Below are positions 1 through 9,028 of a stretch of 64,000 bases of DNA, one piece after another. Within the stretch, counting starts at the first letter, position 1; each line of letters begins with the position of its first letter. Under the pieces are notes generated by a model. It ran no database searches. It saw nothing but the letters and a program-made list of their open reading frames with translations, and had not been told where the DNA came from. The DNA is from Pseudomonas lalkuanensis (GTDB lineage: Bacteria; Pseudomonadota; Gammaproteobacteria; Pseudomonadales; Pseudomonadaceae). The stretch is from contig NZ_CP043311.1 in NCBI RefSeq assembly GCF_008807375.1, positions 1,778,001 to 1,842,000 of the forward strand. The letters are read 5' to 3'. A program made the position numbers and the translations under genes.

Positions 1-1103
1 TCGACCAGAAAGGCAACCTGCTGTCCGACCAGCAGGAGCTGTCCGAGCTGACCATGGCCGGCAAGCAGTTCGACTACACCCGGCGCATGGAGACGCTCTA
101 CACCCAGCGCGTGCACAGCATCCTGCAGCCGGTGCTGGGCAATGGCCGCTACAAGGCCGAAGTGTCTGCGGACGTGGATTTCAGCGCCGTCGAATCCACC
201 TCTGAAATGTACAACCCGGACCAGCCGGCCCTGCGCAGCGAACAGAAACTCGCCGAGGAACGCCAGAACAACGGCGGCCCGCAGGGCGTGCCCGGTGCGT
301 TGTCCAACCAGCCGCCGGCCCCTGGCGCCGCGCCGCAACAGGCCACGAGCACCACGACCGCAAGTGTGCAGCCGGGCCAGCCGATCCTGGACGACAACGG
401 CCAGCAGATCATCGACCCGGCCACGGGCAAGCCCATGCTCGCGCCGTATCCCACCGACAAACGCGACCAGACCACCCGCAACTTCGAGCTGGACCGCTCC
501 ATCAGCTACACCAAGCAGCAGCAGGGCCGCCTGCGCCGGCTTTCCGTCGCGGTGGTGCTGGACGATCAGGTGAAGGTCGACGCGACGACCGGTGAAACCA
601 CGCGAGTGCCGTGGACCACCGACGAGATCGCCCGCTTCACCCGCCTGGTGCAGGACTCGGTGGGTTATGACGCCAGCCGTGGCGACAGCGTCAGCGTGAT
701 CAATACCGCGTTTGTCGGTGACCAGGATGAGGTGATCCAGCTGCCGTGGTACGAGCAGGTCTGGTTCCAGATGCTCATCTCGGGCCTCAAACAAGTGTTC
801 CCCGCCCTGCTGATTCTGATCCTGGTGTGGTTCGTGCTGCGCCCAGTGCTGAACAATATCTCTGGCGGCGGCAAGTCCAGGGACCTGGAAGGCGGCCGCG
901 ATGGCGACGTCGACCTGGGCGAAATGGGCCTGTCCGGCGAGCTGTCGGATGACCGCGTCAGCCTCGGTGGACCGCAGAGCATCCTCCTGCCCAGCCCGAG
1001 TGACGGGTATGATGCGCAACTCAATGCCATCAAGAACCTGGTGGCTGAAGATCCCGGCCGCGTGGCCCTGGTAGTCAAAGAGTGGATCAACGCCGATGAG
1101 TGA
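1..1103 (+). CDS. fliF: Flagellar MS-ring protein FliF (3' part only)
   Basis: The frame is already open at the left edge (codons from base 3), so only about the last 366 residues are present. FliF forms the MS ring in the inner membrane and is the base on which the C ring and export gate assemble. Visible are the periplasmic ring-building region, a proline/glutamine-rich insert (about bases 260-470), one hydrophobic membrane helix (about 765-850), and a cytoplasmic tail ending in KNLVAEDPGRVALVVKEWI, which in FliF binds FliG. The stop lies 8 bases inside fliG, so the two are probably translationally coupled. The family assignment is secure; the N terminus is outside the window. Confidence 0.97.
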   Translation, partial: DQKGNLLSDQQELSELTMAGKQFDYTRRMETLYTQRVHSILQPVLGNGRYKAEVSADVDFSAVESTSEMYNPDQPALRSEQKLAEERQNNGGPQGVPGALSNQPPAPGAAPQQATSTTTASVQPGQPILDDNGQQIIDPATGKPMLAPYPTDKRDQTTRNFELDRSISYTKQQQGRLRRLSVAVVLDDQVKVDATTGETTRVPWTTDEIARFTRLVQDSVGYDASRGDSVSVINTAFVGDQDEVIQLPWYEQVWFQMLISGLKQVFPALLILILVWFVLRPVLNNISGGGKSRDLEGGRDGDVDLGEMGLSGELSDDRVSLGGPQSILLPSPSDGYDAQLNAIKNLVAEDPGRVALVVKEWINADE

Positions 1104-2112
1104 TAATCGCGCCCCCGCCAAACTGAACAAGGTCGACAAGGCAGCCATCCTGCTGCTGTCCCTGGGCGAGACCGATGCTGCCCAGGTGCTCCGGCACATG
1201 GGCCCGAAGGAAGTGCAGCGGGTCGGCGTTGCCATGGCGCAGATGCGCAACGTCCACCGCGAACAGGTGGAGCAGGTGATGAGCGAGTTCGTCGAGATCG
1301 TCGGCGACCAGACCAGCCTGGGCGTTGGCGCCGACGGCTACATCCGCAAGATGCTCACCCAGGCCCTGGGTGAGGACAAGGCCAACAACCTGATCGACCG
1401 CATCCTGCTGGGCGGCAGCACCAGCGGCCTGGACAGCCTGAAGTGGATGGAACCGCGCGCCGTGGCCGACGTGATCCGCTACGAGCACCCGCAGATCCAG
1501 GCCATCGTGGTCGCCTACCTGGACCCGGACCAGGCTGCCGAGGTGCTCAGCCACTTCGACCACAAGGTGCGCCTGGACATCGTCCTGCGCGTGTCCTCGC
1601 TCAACACCGTGCAGCCGTCCGCGCTCAAGGAACTCAACCTGATCCTCGAGAAGCAGTTCGCCGGCAACGCCAGCACCACCCGCACCACCATGGGCGGCGT
1701 GAAGCGCGCGGCGGACATCATGAACTTCCTCGACAGCTCGGTCGAAGGCCAGCTCATGGACTCCATCCGCGAGGTGGACGAAGACCTCTCCACCCAGATC
1801 GAAGACCTCATGTTCGTCTTCGACAACCTGGCCGATGTGGACGACCGCGGCATCCAGGCGCTGCTGCGCGAAGTGTCGTCTGACGTGCTGGTGCTGGCCC
1901 TCAAGGGCTCGGACGACGCCATCAAGGAAAAGGTCTTCAAGAACATGTCCAAGCGTGCCGCCGAACTGCTTCGCGACGACCTGGAGGCCAAGGGGCCGGT
2001 ACGCGTCAGCGACGTGGAGTCGGCGCAGAAGGAAATCCTCACCATCGCCCGCCGCATGGCCGAAGCCGGGGAAATCGTCCTCGGCGGCAAGGGCGGCGAA
2101 GAAATGATCTGA
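1096..2112 (+). CDS. fliG: Flagellar motor switch protein FliG
   Basis: 338 residues, the normal length. FliG is the C-ring protein that touches the stator and carries torque. The N-terminal part (about 1-100) binds FliF. The middle armadillo domain has the conserved EHPQ motif (YEHPQIQAIVVAYL, near residue 138). The C-terminal domain contains the charged helix region that in this family faces MotA/MotC (around residues 270-310, KEKVFKNMSKRAAELL). The ATG overlaps the end of fliF by 8 bases. fliH follows at once, in the standard fliFGHIJ order. Confidence 0.98.
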   Translation: MSDNRAPAKLNKVDKAAILLLSLGETDAAQVLRHMGPKEVQRVGVAMAQMRNVHREQVEQVMSEFVEIVGDQTSLGVGADGYIRKMLTQALGEDKANNLIDRILLGGSTSGLDSLKWMEPRAVADVIRYEHPQIQAIVVAYLDPDQAAEVLSHFDHKVRLDIVLRVSSLNTVQPSALKELNLILEKQFAGNASTTRTTMGGVKRAADIMNFLDSSVEGQLMDSIREVDEDLSTQIEDLMFVFDNLADVDDRGIQALLREVSSDVLVLALKGSDDAIKEKVFKNMSKRAAELLRDDLEAKGPVRVSDVESAQKEILTIARRMAEAGEIVLGGKGGEEMI

Positions 2113-2122
2113 GGCGGTGTCC

Positions 2123-2920
2123 ATGGCCAACAAGGATTCGGCAAGCGAACTGATCCGCGCCAAGGACGTCAGCGGCTTCGATCGCTGGTCGCTGCCCAGC
2201 TTCGACCCGGACGCCCCGGAGCCTGAGGAAGCGGACGAAACGCAAGCCGAAGCCTCGCCTGAACCGGAGCCTGAGCCGCAGATCGAGGAAGTACCGGTCG
2301 AGGACGTCAAGCCGCTGACGCTGGACGAGCTCGAGGCCATCCGCCAGGACGCCTACAACGAAGGCTTTGCCACCGGCGAGCGCGACGGTTTCCATGCCGG
2401 TCAACTCAAGGCCAAGCAGGAAGCGGAAGCTGTACTGGGCGCTCGCCTGGCCCAGTTCGAAACCCTGATGGCCCAGTTGCTGGACCCCATCGCCGAGCAG
2501 GACCGGCAGATCGAGGAATCCCTGGTGCACCTCACCAGCCTGATCACCCGCCAGGTGATCCAGCGCGAGCTGCGCATGGATTCCGGGCAGATCCGCCATG
2601 TGCTGCGCGAAGCGCTGAAGCTGCTGCCCATGGGCGCCAGCAACGTGCGCATCCACATCAATCCGCAGGACTTCGAACAGGTGAAGGCCCTGCGGGAGCG
2701 CCATGAGGAATCCTGGCGCATCCTCGAGGACGAATCCCTGGAGCCGGGCGGTTGCCGGGTCGAAACCGAGCACTCGCGCATCGATGCCAGCATCGAGACC
2801 CGCCTGAACCAGGCCATGAAACAGCTCTTCGAGCAACAGCGCGAACAGAAGGTCCATCCGCCGTCGGCCGACCTGGTGCTGGACCTGGACGCCCCGGACA
2901 GCCACGACCATGCGTATTGA
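2123..2920 (+). CDS. fliH: Flagellar export apparatus protein FliH
   Basis: 265 residues from the ATG at 2123, which has GAGG 8 bases upstream; a GTG two codons earlier (2117) is less well placed. FliH binds and restrains the export ATPase FliI and links it to the C ring. The protein starts with a hydrophilic segment, then an acidic Glu/Pro-rich stretch (about residues 30-60), then a helical region with GxxxG-like spacing ([20 protein letters not shown]) typical of FliH, and a C-terminal FliI-binding domain. The last 11 bases overlap fliI. Confidence 0.95.
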   Translation: MANKDSASELIRAKDVSGFDRWSLPSFDPDAPEPEEADETQAEASPEPEPEPQIEEVPVEDVKPLTLDELEAIRQDAYNEGFATGERDGFHAGQLKAKQEAEAVLGARLAQFETLMAQLLDPIAEQDRQIEESLVHLTSLITRQVIQRELRMDSGQIRHVLREALKLLPMGASNVRIHINPQDFEQVKALRERHEESWRILEDESLEPGGCRVETEHSRIDASIETRLNQAMKQLFEQQREQKVHPPSADLVLDLDAPDSHDHAY

Positions 2921-4262
2921 GCGCGCCAGCTTCGCCAAGCGCCTGGCGGGATACAACGATGTCATCGATCTGCCCGCGCAACCCCTGGTGGAGGGCCGCC
3001 TGCTGCGCATGGTGGGCCTCACCCTGGAGGCCGAAGGCCTGCGCGCGCCGGTTGGCAGCCGCTGCCTGGTGATCAACGACGACAGCTACCACCCGGTGCA
3101 GGTGGAAGCCGAAGTGATGGGTTTTGCCGGCAGCAAGATCTACCTGATGCCGGTGGGCAGCCTCTCCGGCATTGCCCCCGGTGCCCGCGTCGTGCCCCTG
3201 CCGGACACTGGCCGCCTGCCCATGGGCATGTCCATGCTCGGCCGCGTGCTCGATGGCGCCGGCCGTGCGCTGGATGGCAAGGGCGGGATGAAGGCCGAGG
3301 ACTGGGTGCCGATGGACGGCCCCACCATCAACCCGCTCAAGCGCCACCCCATCAGCGAGCCGCTGGATGTGGGCATCCGCTCGATCAACTCGCTGCTGAC
3401 CGTCGGCCGCGGCCAGCGCCTCGGCCTGTTCGCCGGTACCGGTGTGGGCAAGTCGGTGCTGCTGGGCATGATGACCCGCTTCACCGAAGCGGAAATCATC
3501 GTCGTCGGCCTGATCGGCGAACGGGGCCGCGAGGTGAAGGAATTCATCGAGCATATCCTCGGTGAAGAGGGCCTCAAGCGTTCGGTGGTGGTGGCGTCGC
3601 CGGCGGACGATGCGCCGCTGATGCGCCTGCGTGCCGCCATGTATTGCACCCGCATCGCCGAGTACTTCCGCGACAAGGGCAAGAACGTCCTGCTGCTGAT
3701 GGACTCCCTGACCCGTTTCGCCCAGGCCCAGCGCGAGATCGCCCTGGCCATTGGCGAGCCGCCGGCCACCAAGGGCTATCCGCCGTCGGTGTTCGCCAAG
3801 CTGCCGAAGCTGGTGGAGCGGGCCGGTAATGCCGAGCAGGGTGGCGGGTCCATCACGGCTTTCTACACCGTGCTGTCGGAAGGCGACGACCAGCAGGACC
3901 CCATCGCCGACTCCGCCCGCGGCGTGCTCGACGGGCACTTCGTGCTGTCCCGTCGCCTGGCCGAGGAAGGTCATTACCCGGCTATCGACATCGAAGCCTC
4001 CATCAGCCGGGTAATGCCCCAGGTGGTCAGCCCCGAGCACATGAAGATGGCCCAGCGCTTCAAGCAACTCTGGTCGCGCTACCAACAGAGCCGCGACCTG
4101 ATCAGCGTCGGCGCCTACGTAGCCGGTGGCGATCCCGACACCGACCTTGCCATCGCCCGCCAGCCTGCCATGAGCGCCTTCCTGCGCCAGGGTCTGGATG
4201 AAAGCGAGCGCCTGGCCCAGAGCACCGAGCGCCTGGCCGCGAGCCTGGGCGCCAAGGGCTGA
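2910..4262 (+). CDS. fliI: Flagellum-specific export ATPase FliI
   Basis: 450 residues, full length. This F1-beta-like hexameric ATPase unloads export substrates from chaperones at the flagellar type III secretion gate. The Walker A motif is FAGTGVGKS (about residues 173-181). The Walker B segment is [15 protein letters not shown], followed by the signature [16 protein letters not shown]. The ATG lies inside the end of fliH, and fliJ begins 6 bases after the stop. Confidence 0.98.
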   Translation: MRIERASFAKRLAGYNDVIDLPAQPLVEGRLLRMVGLTLEAEGLRAPVGSRCLVINDDSYHPVQVEAEVMGFAGSKIYLMPVGSLSGIAPGARVVPLPDTGRLPMGMSMLGRVLDGAGRALDGKGGMKAEDWVPMDGPTINPLKRHPISEPLDVGIRSINSLLTVGRGQRLGLFAGTGVGKSVLLGMMTRFTEAEIIVVGLIGERGREVKEFIEHILGEEGLKRSVVVASPADDAPLMRLRAAMYCTRIAEYFRDKGKNVLLLMDSLTRFAQAQREIALAIGEPPATKGYPPSVFAKLPKLVERAGNAEQGGGSITAFYTVLSEGDDQQDPIADSARGVLDGHFVLSRRLAEEGHYPAIDIEASISRVMPQVVSPEHMKMAQRFKQLWSRYQQSRDLISVGAYVAGGDPDTDLAIARQPAMSAFLRQGLDESERLAQSTERLAASLGAKG

Positions 4263-4268
4263 TAGGGC

Positions 4269-4715
4269 ATGTCGCGCAATCGGGCGGCGCGTCTGGCGCC
4301 AGTGGTGGAAATGGCCGAGCGCGCCGAGCGCGAAGCGGCGCGCATGCTTGGTCGCTGCCAGGGCCAGTTGACCCAGGCGGAGATGAAACTCGGTGAACTC
4401 GAGCGCTACCGCTCCGACTACCAGCAGCAATGGATCGAAGAGGGGCGACGCGGCGTTTCCGGCCAGTGGCTGATGAACTACCAGCGCTTCCTGTCCCAAC
4501 TGGAGTCCGCCATCGGCCAACAGACGCAGAGCGTCAACTGGCATCGCGACAACCTCGACAAGGCCCGTGGCGCCTGGCAACAGCGCTACGCCCGCCTGGA
4601 AGGCCTGCGCAAGCTGGTGCAGCGCTACCTTGACGAAGCCCGTGCCGCCGACGACAAGCGCGAGCAGAAACTCCTCGACGAACTGGTGCAGCGCCTGCCG
4701 GCCAGAGACCTGTAG
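4269..4715 (+). CDS. fliJ: Flagellar export chaperone FliJ
   Basis: 148 residues, almost entirely predicted helix with heptad-like spacing of Leu and charged residues, as expected for the FliJ coiled coil that sits in the FliI hexamer like a gamma-type stalk. It is the last gene of the fliFGHIJ block. A 329-base non-coding gap with repeat sequences follows, so this is probably the end of a transcription unit. Confidence 0.92.
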   Translation: MSRNRAARLAPVVEMAERAEREAARMLGRCQGQLTQAEMKLGELERYRSDYQQQWIEEGRRGVSGQWLMNYQRFLSQLESAIGQQTQSVNWHRDNLDKARGAWQQRYARLEGLRKLVQRYLDEARAADDKREQKLLDELVQRLPARDL

Positions 4716-4729
4716 GGGCGAATTCATTC
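4715..4729. repeat. Half of the GGGAGCGAATTCATTCG palindromic repeat
   Basis: GGGGCGAATTCATTC sits right at the fliJ stop and matches one arm of the palindromic element present in full at 14527-14568 and 61861-61901. Only one arm is here, so this looks like a decayed or truncated copy. Confidence 0.6.
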
Positions 4730-4763
4730 AAATGGCCGGGCCAGCAGGGTGAAGCCGCTCGGC

Positions 4764-4840
4764 TAGGGTGCGCCGTGAGCACCGGCGGTTCGACCCGGCG
4801 CCGAAGTCGATCCAGAAGTCGGTGCGCACAGCGCACCCTG
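4764..4840. repeat. Long imperfect inverted repeat, TAGGGTGCGC family
   Basis: The outer arms are GGGTGCGC (4766-4773) and GCGCACCC (4831-4838). The inner arms are GTGAGCACC (4775-4783) and GGTGCGCAC (4821-4829). A related element with the same outer motif lies at 44601-44668. It occupies most of the 329-base gap between fliJ and hsbA; I saw no gene in this gap. It could fold as RNA and may end or stabilise the fliJ transcript; that role is inferred. Confidence 0.6.
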
Positions 4841-5044
4841 CGGTCAAGGCCGAGCCAGTCACGAGTGGACTGGCGACAGAGTCTGGTGCACGCAGCGTCC
4901 CCACGTCCGGAGAGCGAATGCATTCTTCAACGCGTCATCTCAGAACCATAAATTCTCCCGCGACGCGGCTTTCCAGTTGCCCTGCCTCATGGTGGGTGCT
5001 AAATCTTCACCACGCGCATTCCGAACTTGAACAAGGAGCTTTGC

Positions 5045-5350
5045 ATGGCCATCACCTCGATGCCCTCCGATGATGGGCAGGAGCTGACCATCTACATCCA
5101 GGGACGATTCGATTTCGGCGCCCACCAGGAATTCCGCGACGCCTACGAGCGCGTCAATACCACGCCCAAGCGCTATGTCGTGGACCTCAAGGGCACCACC
5201 TACCTCGACAGCTCCGCCCTTGGCATGCTGCTGCTGTTGCGCGACCACGCCGGTGGCGAGCGTGCGCAGATCCGCCTGGCCAACTGCAACCCCGACGTTC
5301 GCAAGATCCTCGCCATTTCCAACTTCGAACAACTGTTCCAGATCGCCTGA
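5045..5350 (+). CDS. hsbA: Anti-sigma factor antagonist HsbA (STAS domain)
   Basis: 101 residues from the ATG at 5045, with AAGGAGCT 4 bases upstream; this is preferred over a TTG at 5027. It is a single STAS domain with the phosphorylatable serine in LDSSALGM (Ser56, the position reported for P. aeruginosa HsbA). In P. aeruginosa HsbA switches between the anti-sigma factor FlgM and the diguanylate cyclase HsbD, depending on its phosphorylation by HsbR. Here it heads an hsbA-hsbR-hptB cluster inside the flagellar region. Confidence 0.93.
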   Translation: MAITSMPSDDGQELTIYIQGRFDFGAHQEFRDAYERVNTTPKRYVVDLKGTTYLDSSALGMLLLLRDHAGGERAQIRLANCNPDVRKILAISNFEQLFQIA

Positions 5351-5361
5351 GGCCTGTCGCC

Positions 5362-7056
5362 ATGCCGTCGCCGCTGACGATCCTGATTGCCGAGGACAAC
5401 GCGGCGGACCGGCTGCTGTTGTCCACCATCGTCAGCCGCCAGGGCCATCGTGCGTTGACCGCCGCCAATGGCCGCGAGGCCGTGGCGCTGTTCCGGCAGG
5501 AACAGCCGCAACTGGTGCTGATGGATGCCCTGATGCCGGAGATGGACGGTTTCGAGGCCGCCCGCCGGATCAAGCAACTGGCGGGCGAGGCGCTGGTGCC
5601 GATCATCTTCCTGACCTCGCTGACGGAGAACGAAGCCCTGGTGCGCTGCCTGGAAGCGGGCGGCGACGATTTCCTCGCCAAGCCCTACAACCGGGTCATC
5701 CTGGAAGCCAAGATCAAGGCCCTGGACCGCCTGCGCCGCCTGCAGGATACCGTGCTGCAGCAACGCGACCTGATCGCCCGGCACAACGAGCACCTGGTGA
5801 CCGAACAGCGGGTGGCCAAGGCCGTGTTCGACAAGGTGGCGCACTCCGGCTGCCTGAGCGCCCCGAATATCCGCTACCTGCAATCGCCCTACGCGCTGTT
5901 CAACGGCGACCTTTTGCTGGCCGCCTACAAGCCCTCCGGCGGCATGCACGTGCTGCTTGGCGATTTCACCGGTCATGGCCTGCCGGCCGCCATCGGTGCC
6001 ATGCCCCTTGCCGAAGTGTTCTACGGCATGACCGCCAAGGGTTACGCCATGGCGGACATCCTGCGGGAGATGAACGCCAAGCTGAAACGCATTCTTCCGG
6101 TCGGCGTGTTCTGCTGCGCCACTTTCCTCAATCTGAGCTTCCAGCGGCGCATGGTCGAGGTGTGGAACGGTGGCCTGCCCGAGGGGTACCTGCGCCGCGC
6201 CGAGACCGGAGAGCTGTTGCCGCTGGTGTCGCGCCACCTGCCGCTGGGCGTACTTGACCAGGGCAGCTTCAATGCGCACTTCGAGTCCTACCCCATCGAG
6301 ACTGGCGACCGCATCCTGCTGGTGTCCGATGGCGTGCTGGAAACTCGCAATGACAGCGACGAGACCTTTGGCGACGAACGCCTGCGCGCCGTATTCGACG
6401 CCAATCGCGACGGCAATCGGCTGTTCGACGAAATCCAGCTGGCCCTGAGTGCTTTCCGCGGCCATGCCCAGGACGACGTGAGCATGATCGAGATTCGCAT
6501 GCTCGATGAGGCCACCGAGCGCGCGAAACTGGCCTTCACCGACAGCGGCCAGGCCAGTCCGCTGGACTGGTCCGCCACCTTCGAATTCCGTGCGCAGACC
6601 TTGAAGCGCTTCAATCCGCTGCCATTCCTCCTGCAGCTGCTGCTTGAGGTCCAGGGGCTGCGTGATCAGGGTGGCGCCCTCTATACGGTGCTTGCCGAGC
6701 TGTACTCCAACGCCCTGGAACACGGCGTGCTGGGGCTGGACTCCTCCCTCAAGAGCAATGCCGAGGGGTTCGCCCGCTACTACCGCGAGCGCAGTGAACG
6801 CCTCGCCAGCCTGGAAACCGGGTATGTGCGCTTCAACCTGCAGCTGGTTCCCGAGGGCCGGGGAGGGCGGTTGCTGATCGAGGTGGAGGACAGCGGCGAG
6901 GGCTTCGACCTGGGCGCTGCGCTGGCCAGCCAACCGTCGATGGAAAGCTTCTGTGGCCGGGGCCTGAGCCTGGTGAATCAACTCACGGCGCGCTGTGAAC
7001 CCGCCGAGAACGGCAAGGGAGTCCACGTCGAATTCCACTGGCCCGTTAGGGCATAA
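5362..7056 (+). CDS. hsbR: Response regulator with PP2C phosphatase and kinase domains, HsbR
   Basis: 564 residues. The N-terminal receiver domain (about 1-125) has the acceptor Asp55 in LVLMDALMPEMDG. A PP2C/SpoIIE-type phosphatase domain follows (about 190-385, with FTGHGLPAA and LLVSDGVLE). The C-terminal HATPase anti-sigma-kinase-like domain (about 420-560) has an N-box like YSNALEHGV and the glycine motifs VEDSGEGFD and GRGLSLV. In the family, HsbR phosphorylates or dephosphorylates HsbA, and phosphorelay from HptB to the receiver sets which activity wins. It starts 11 bases after hsbA. Confidence 0.93.
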   Translation: MPSPLTILIAEDNAADRLLLSTIVSRQGHRALTAANGREAVALFRQEQPQLVLMDALMPEMDGFEAARRIKQLAGEALVPIIFLTSLTENEALVRCLEAGGDDFLAKPYNRVILEAKIKALDRLRRLQDTVLQQRDLIARHNEHLVTEQRVAKAVFDKVAHSGCLSAPNIRYLQSPYALFNGDLLLAAYKPSGGMHVLLGDFTGHGLPAAIGAMPLAEVFYGMTAKGYAMADILREMNAKLKRILPVGVFCCATFLNLSFQRRMVEVWNGGLPEGYLRRAETGELLPLVSRHLPLGVLDQGSFNAHFESYPIETGDRILLVSDGVLETRNDSDETFGDERLRAVFDANRDGNRLFDEIQLALSAFRGHAQDDVSMIEIRMLDEATERAKLAFTDSGQASPLDWSATFEFRAQTLKRFNPLPFLLQLLLEVQGLRDQGGALYTVLAELYSNALEHGVLGLDSSLKSNAEGFARYYRERSERLASLETGYVRFNLQLVPEGRGGRLLIEVEDSGEGFDLGAALASQPSMESFCGRGLSLVNQLTARCEPAENGKGVHVEFHWPVRA

Positions 7057-7088
7057 TTTTCCGAGGTTCAGTACAGGGAGCGAAGGGT

Positions 7089-7442
7089 TTGTCCGATATC
7101 CATCTCGACCATTCTGTGCTTTCTGCCCTGCGGGACGTCATGGAGGACGAGTTTCCGGTGCTTCTGGATACCTTCCTGACGGATTCCATCGAACGCTTGC
7201 GGCAGATCCAGCAGGCCCACGCGGTGTCCGACTGCCAGGCCCTGCGCCTGGCCGCCCACAGTTTCAAGGGCAGCTGCAGCAACATGGGGGCCCCCGTACT
7301 GGCCGCCCTGTGCAAGCAACTGGAAGACATCGCCCGGCGCGAGCAGCTTGCCGATGCGCCCGGCATCATCCTGCTGATCGAGCAGGAGTTCCGGATCGTC
7401 CATGATCTGCTGCTGGAAGCGCGTCGCGGCCTGGCGCGCTGA
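7089..7442 (+). CDS. hptB: Histidine phosphotransfer protein HptB
   Basis: 117 residues with a TTG start at 7089, preceded by AGGGAG about 8 bases upstream; no upstream ATG fits. It is a single Hpt domain with the phospho-accepting His57 in AAHSFKGSCSN. HptB receives phosphate from hybrid kinases (in P. aeruginosa RetS, PA1611, PA1976 and SagS) and passes it to HsbR, linking surface/biofilm signalling to flagellar gene expression. Here it directly precedes fliK. Confidence 0.92.
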   Translation: MSDIHLDHSVLSALRDVMEDEFPVLLDTFLTDSIERLRQIQQAHAVSDCQALRLAAHSFKGSCSNMGAPVLAALCKQLEDIARREQLADAPGIILLIEQEFRIVHDLLLEARRGLAR

Positions 7443-7525
7443 TCGACGTCCTGTTACCTGGGCCAGAATGTTGGCCCATCCCTTGCAATCCTCCCGGCAC
7501 GAACCAACCCGAGCGGAGAGTGCCC

Positions 7526-8803
7526 ATGCCCGTTGCCCCCGATCTGCTTCTTCAGGCCAGGCCTGAAGTGAAGCCGAAAGCACCGGCCGCAAAAGCCCCG
7601 GAAAAACCGGCGGAAACCAGCAAGGGCGAGGCTTCCAGCTTCGCCCAGATGTATGCGAAAGAGCGTCATGCCAAGGCCGCCGAGCGTAACGAAGCGGCTG
7701 CCAGGCAGGCCAAGGCCAAGGCCGATGAGGCGGCAAGCCAGGACAAGCCGGCGGCTGAACCTGCCGCTGGCCAGGCGGCCGTTGCCGAAAGCGGCAAGCC
7801 CTTGCCGGCCGAAGAAGGCGAAGCCAAGGAATCCTCCGACGAGCCGGTGATCGATCCCCTGCTGCTCATGGCCATGACCGGGCAACTGCCGGCCGATGCG
7901 CCAGTCGAGGCGGAAGGCGCCGCCGAAGCCTTGCCGGCCATGCCTGTGACGCCGCAGGTGAACAGCGGTGCGCCAGCGACCCTGACCGACGCCAGCCTCG
8001 ATCCGGACCTGGATCAGCTCAACGGCTTGCCGGCGGTGAAGATGGCACTGGACCAGGGGGCTCAGGCCGCCCAGCAGGTGCAAAACGCTACCCGGGCGGC
8101 GCAAACCGCACCCACGGCCGACCAGGACTTCGCCGATGCCATGGCCGCCTTGTCCGACAAGTCGCTTGAGGCGGGCGAGGGCAAGCTGGACAAGGCGCTG
8201 TCGTCTGCCGAACTCTCGGTGGAACTGACCGAGGGTGTGGGCGAGAACAAGGCCGAGGTGCGCAACGAACTGCTGGCGAACCGCCTCAACGCCCTGAGCC
8301 AGGCCATCAGCCAGCAGACTGCGCAAACCCAGCGCGCCCCTGCCCTGGTGCCGGGGCAACCGGTGAACATGCAGCAGGGCGGTTGGAGTGAAGCCGTGGT
8401 GGATCGGGTGATGTGGCTGTCCAGCCAGAACCTCAAGTCCGCCGAGATCCAGCTCGATCCGCAAGAGCTTGGCCGGCTCGAAGTCCGGGTGCATATGACC
8501 CAGGACCAGACCCAGGTGACCTTCGCCAGTCCCAACGCCAACGTCCGTGACGCTCTGGAAGGGCAAATGCATCGCCTGCGCGACATGTTTGCCCAGCAGG
8601 GCATGAACCAGCTCGACGTGAACGTCTCCGACCAGTCCCTCAACCGTGGCTGGCAAGGGCAGGGCAGTGATGGCGAGCGTCGTTCCGCTGGCGGCCGCAC
8701 CGACTTCGGCAGTGGCAGCGACGAAGAAATCAGCGTGAGCCACAGCGAAATCCGTCCGGCCTCGACGGCTGGGGCGCGCGGGTTGGTGGATTTCTACGCC
8801 TGA
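7526..8803 (+). CDS. fliK: Flagellar hook-length control protein FliK
   Basis: 425 residues from the ATG at 7526, with CGGAGAG about 5 bases upstream; a GTG two codons earlier is unlikely. FliK is a secreted ruler that switches export from rod/hook to filament substrates through FlhB. The first 300 residues are Ala/Pro/Glu/Lys-rich and low in complexity, as usual. The conserved C-terminal Flg_hook domain (about 280-380) holds IQLDPQELGRLEVRVHM and MFAQQGMNQLDVNVSDQS. A strong hairpin follows the stop. Confidence 0.94.
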   Translation: MPVAPDLLLQARPEVKPKAPAAKAPEKPAETSKGEASSFAQMYAKERHAKAAERNEAAARQAKAKADEAASQDKPAAEPAAGQAAVAESGKPLPAEEGEAKESSDEPVIDPLLLMAMTGQLPADAPVEAEGAAEALPAMPVTPQVNSGAPATLTDASLDPDLDQLNGLPAVKMALDQGAQAAQQVQNATRAAQTAPTADQDFADAMAALSDKSLEAGEGKLDKALSSAELSVELTEGVGENKAEVRNELLANRLNALSQAISQQTAQTQRAPALVPGQPVNMQQGGWSEAVVDRVMWLSSQNLKSAEIQLDPQELGRLEVRVHMTQDQTQVTFASPNANVRDALEGQMHRLRDMFAQQGMNQLDVNVSDQSLNRGWQGQGSDGERRSAGGRTDFGSGSDEEISVSHSEIRPASTAGARGLVDFYA

Positions 8804-8812
8804 CTTCGCTCT

Positions 8813-8853
8813 CCTTCTCCCCCGCCCCTCTCCCTGAGGGGCGGGGGAGAAGG
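8813..8853. terminator. Perfect 17-bp hairpin after fliK
   Basis: The left arm at 8813-8829 and right arm at 8837-8853 are perfect reverse complements of 17 bases, with a 7-base loop. It begins 10 bases after the fliK stop. No U-run follows, so it is either a terminator or a dispersed palindromic repeat; transcript end or stabilisation is inferred. Confidence 0.55.
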
Positions 8854-8962
8854 TGTTCCCCCGCGCCAAGATTTCCGGCAACCCCTCGTGACAGCCGCCC
8901 CTCGACACTGGTATATCCGCAGCCCTGTAGCAATTGCCTGAGCCGCCGGTTGGCCGGCGAAC

Positions 8963-8978
8963 TGGCATAACACTTGCT
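8963..8978 (+). promoter_or_regulatory. Sigma-54 (RpoN) promoter of the fliL operon
   Basis: TGGCATAACACTTGCT matches the -24/-12 consensus TGGCAC-N5-TTGCW at all but one position, with GG (8964-8965) and GC (8976-8977) exactly 10 bases apart. It lies 50 bases upstream of fliL. In P. aeruginosa middle-class flagellar operons are RpoN dependent and activated by FleQ (or FleR); which activator acts here is not visible. Confidence 0.85.
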
Positions 8979-9028
8979 CACTCCCCTGGAAATGGCGGGC
9001 CCATCCCGCTCGGCGACGGATTATTGGC

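Noticed and set aside
2658..4727. Long minus-strand open frame (689 codons) opposite fliH-fliI-fliJ, and similar ones opposite fliM/N (9531-11171), flhA (14660-16501), flhF-fleN (16844-19153), cheA (21118-23352) and ccmF (39799-41808)
   Set aside because: Each lies antisense to a gene with clear family motifs, has His/Gln/Ala/Gly-rich composition typical of reverse reading of GC-rich codons, and no recognisable domain or ribosome site.
5000..5026. Sigma-28-like TAAA-N15 pattern before hsbA
   Set aside because: The -10 part TTCCGAAC matches GCCGATAA poorly, and it is very close to the start codon; too weak to list.
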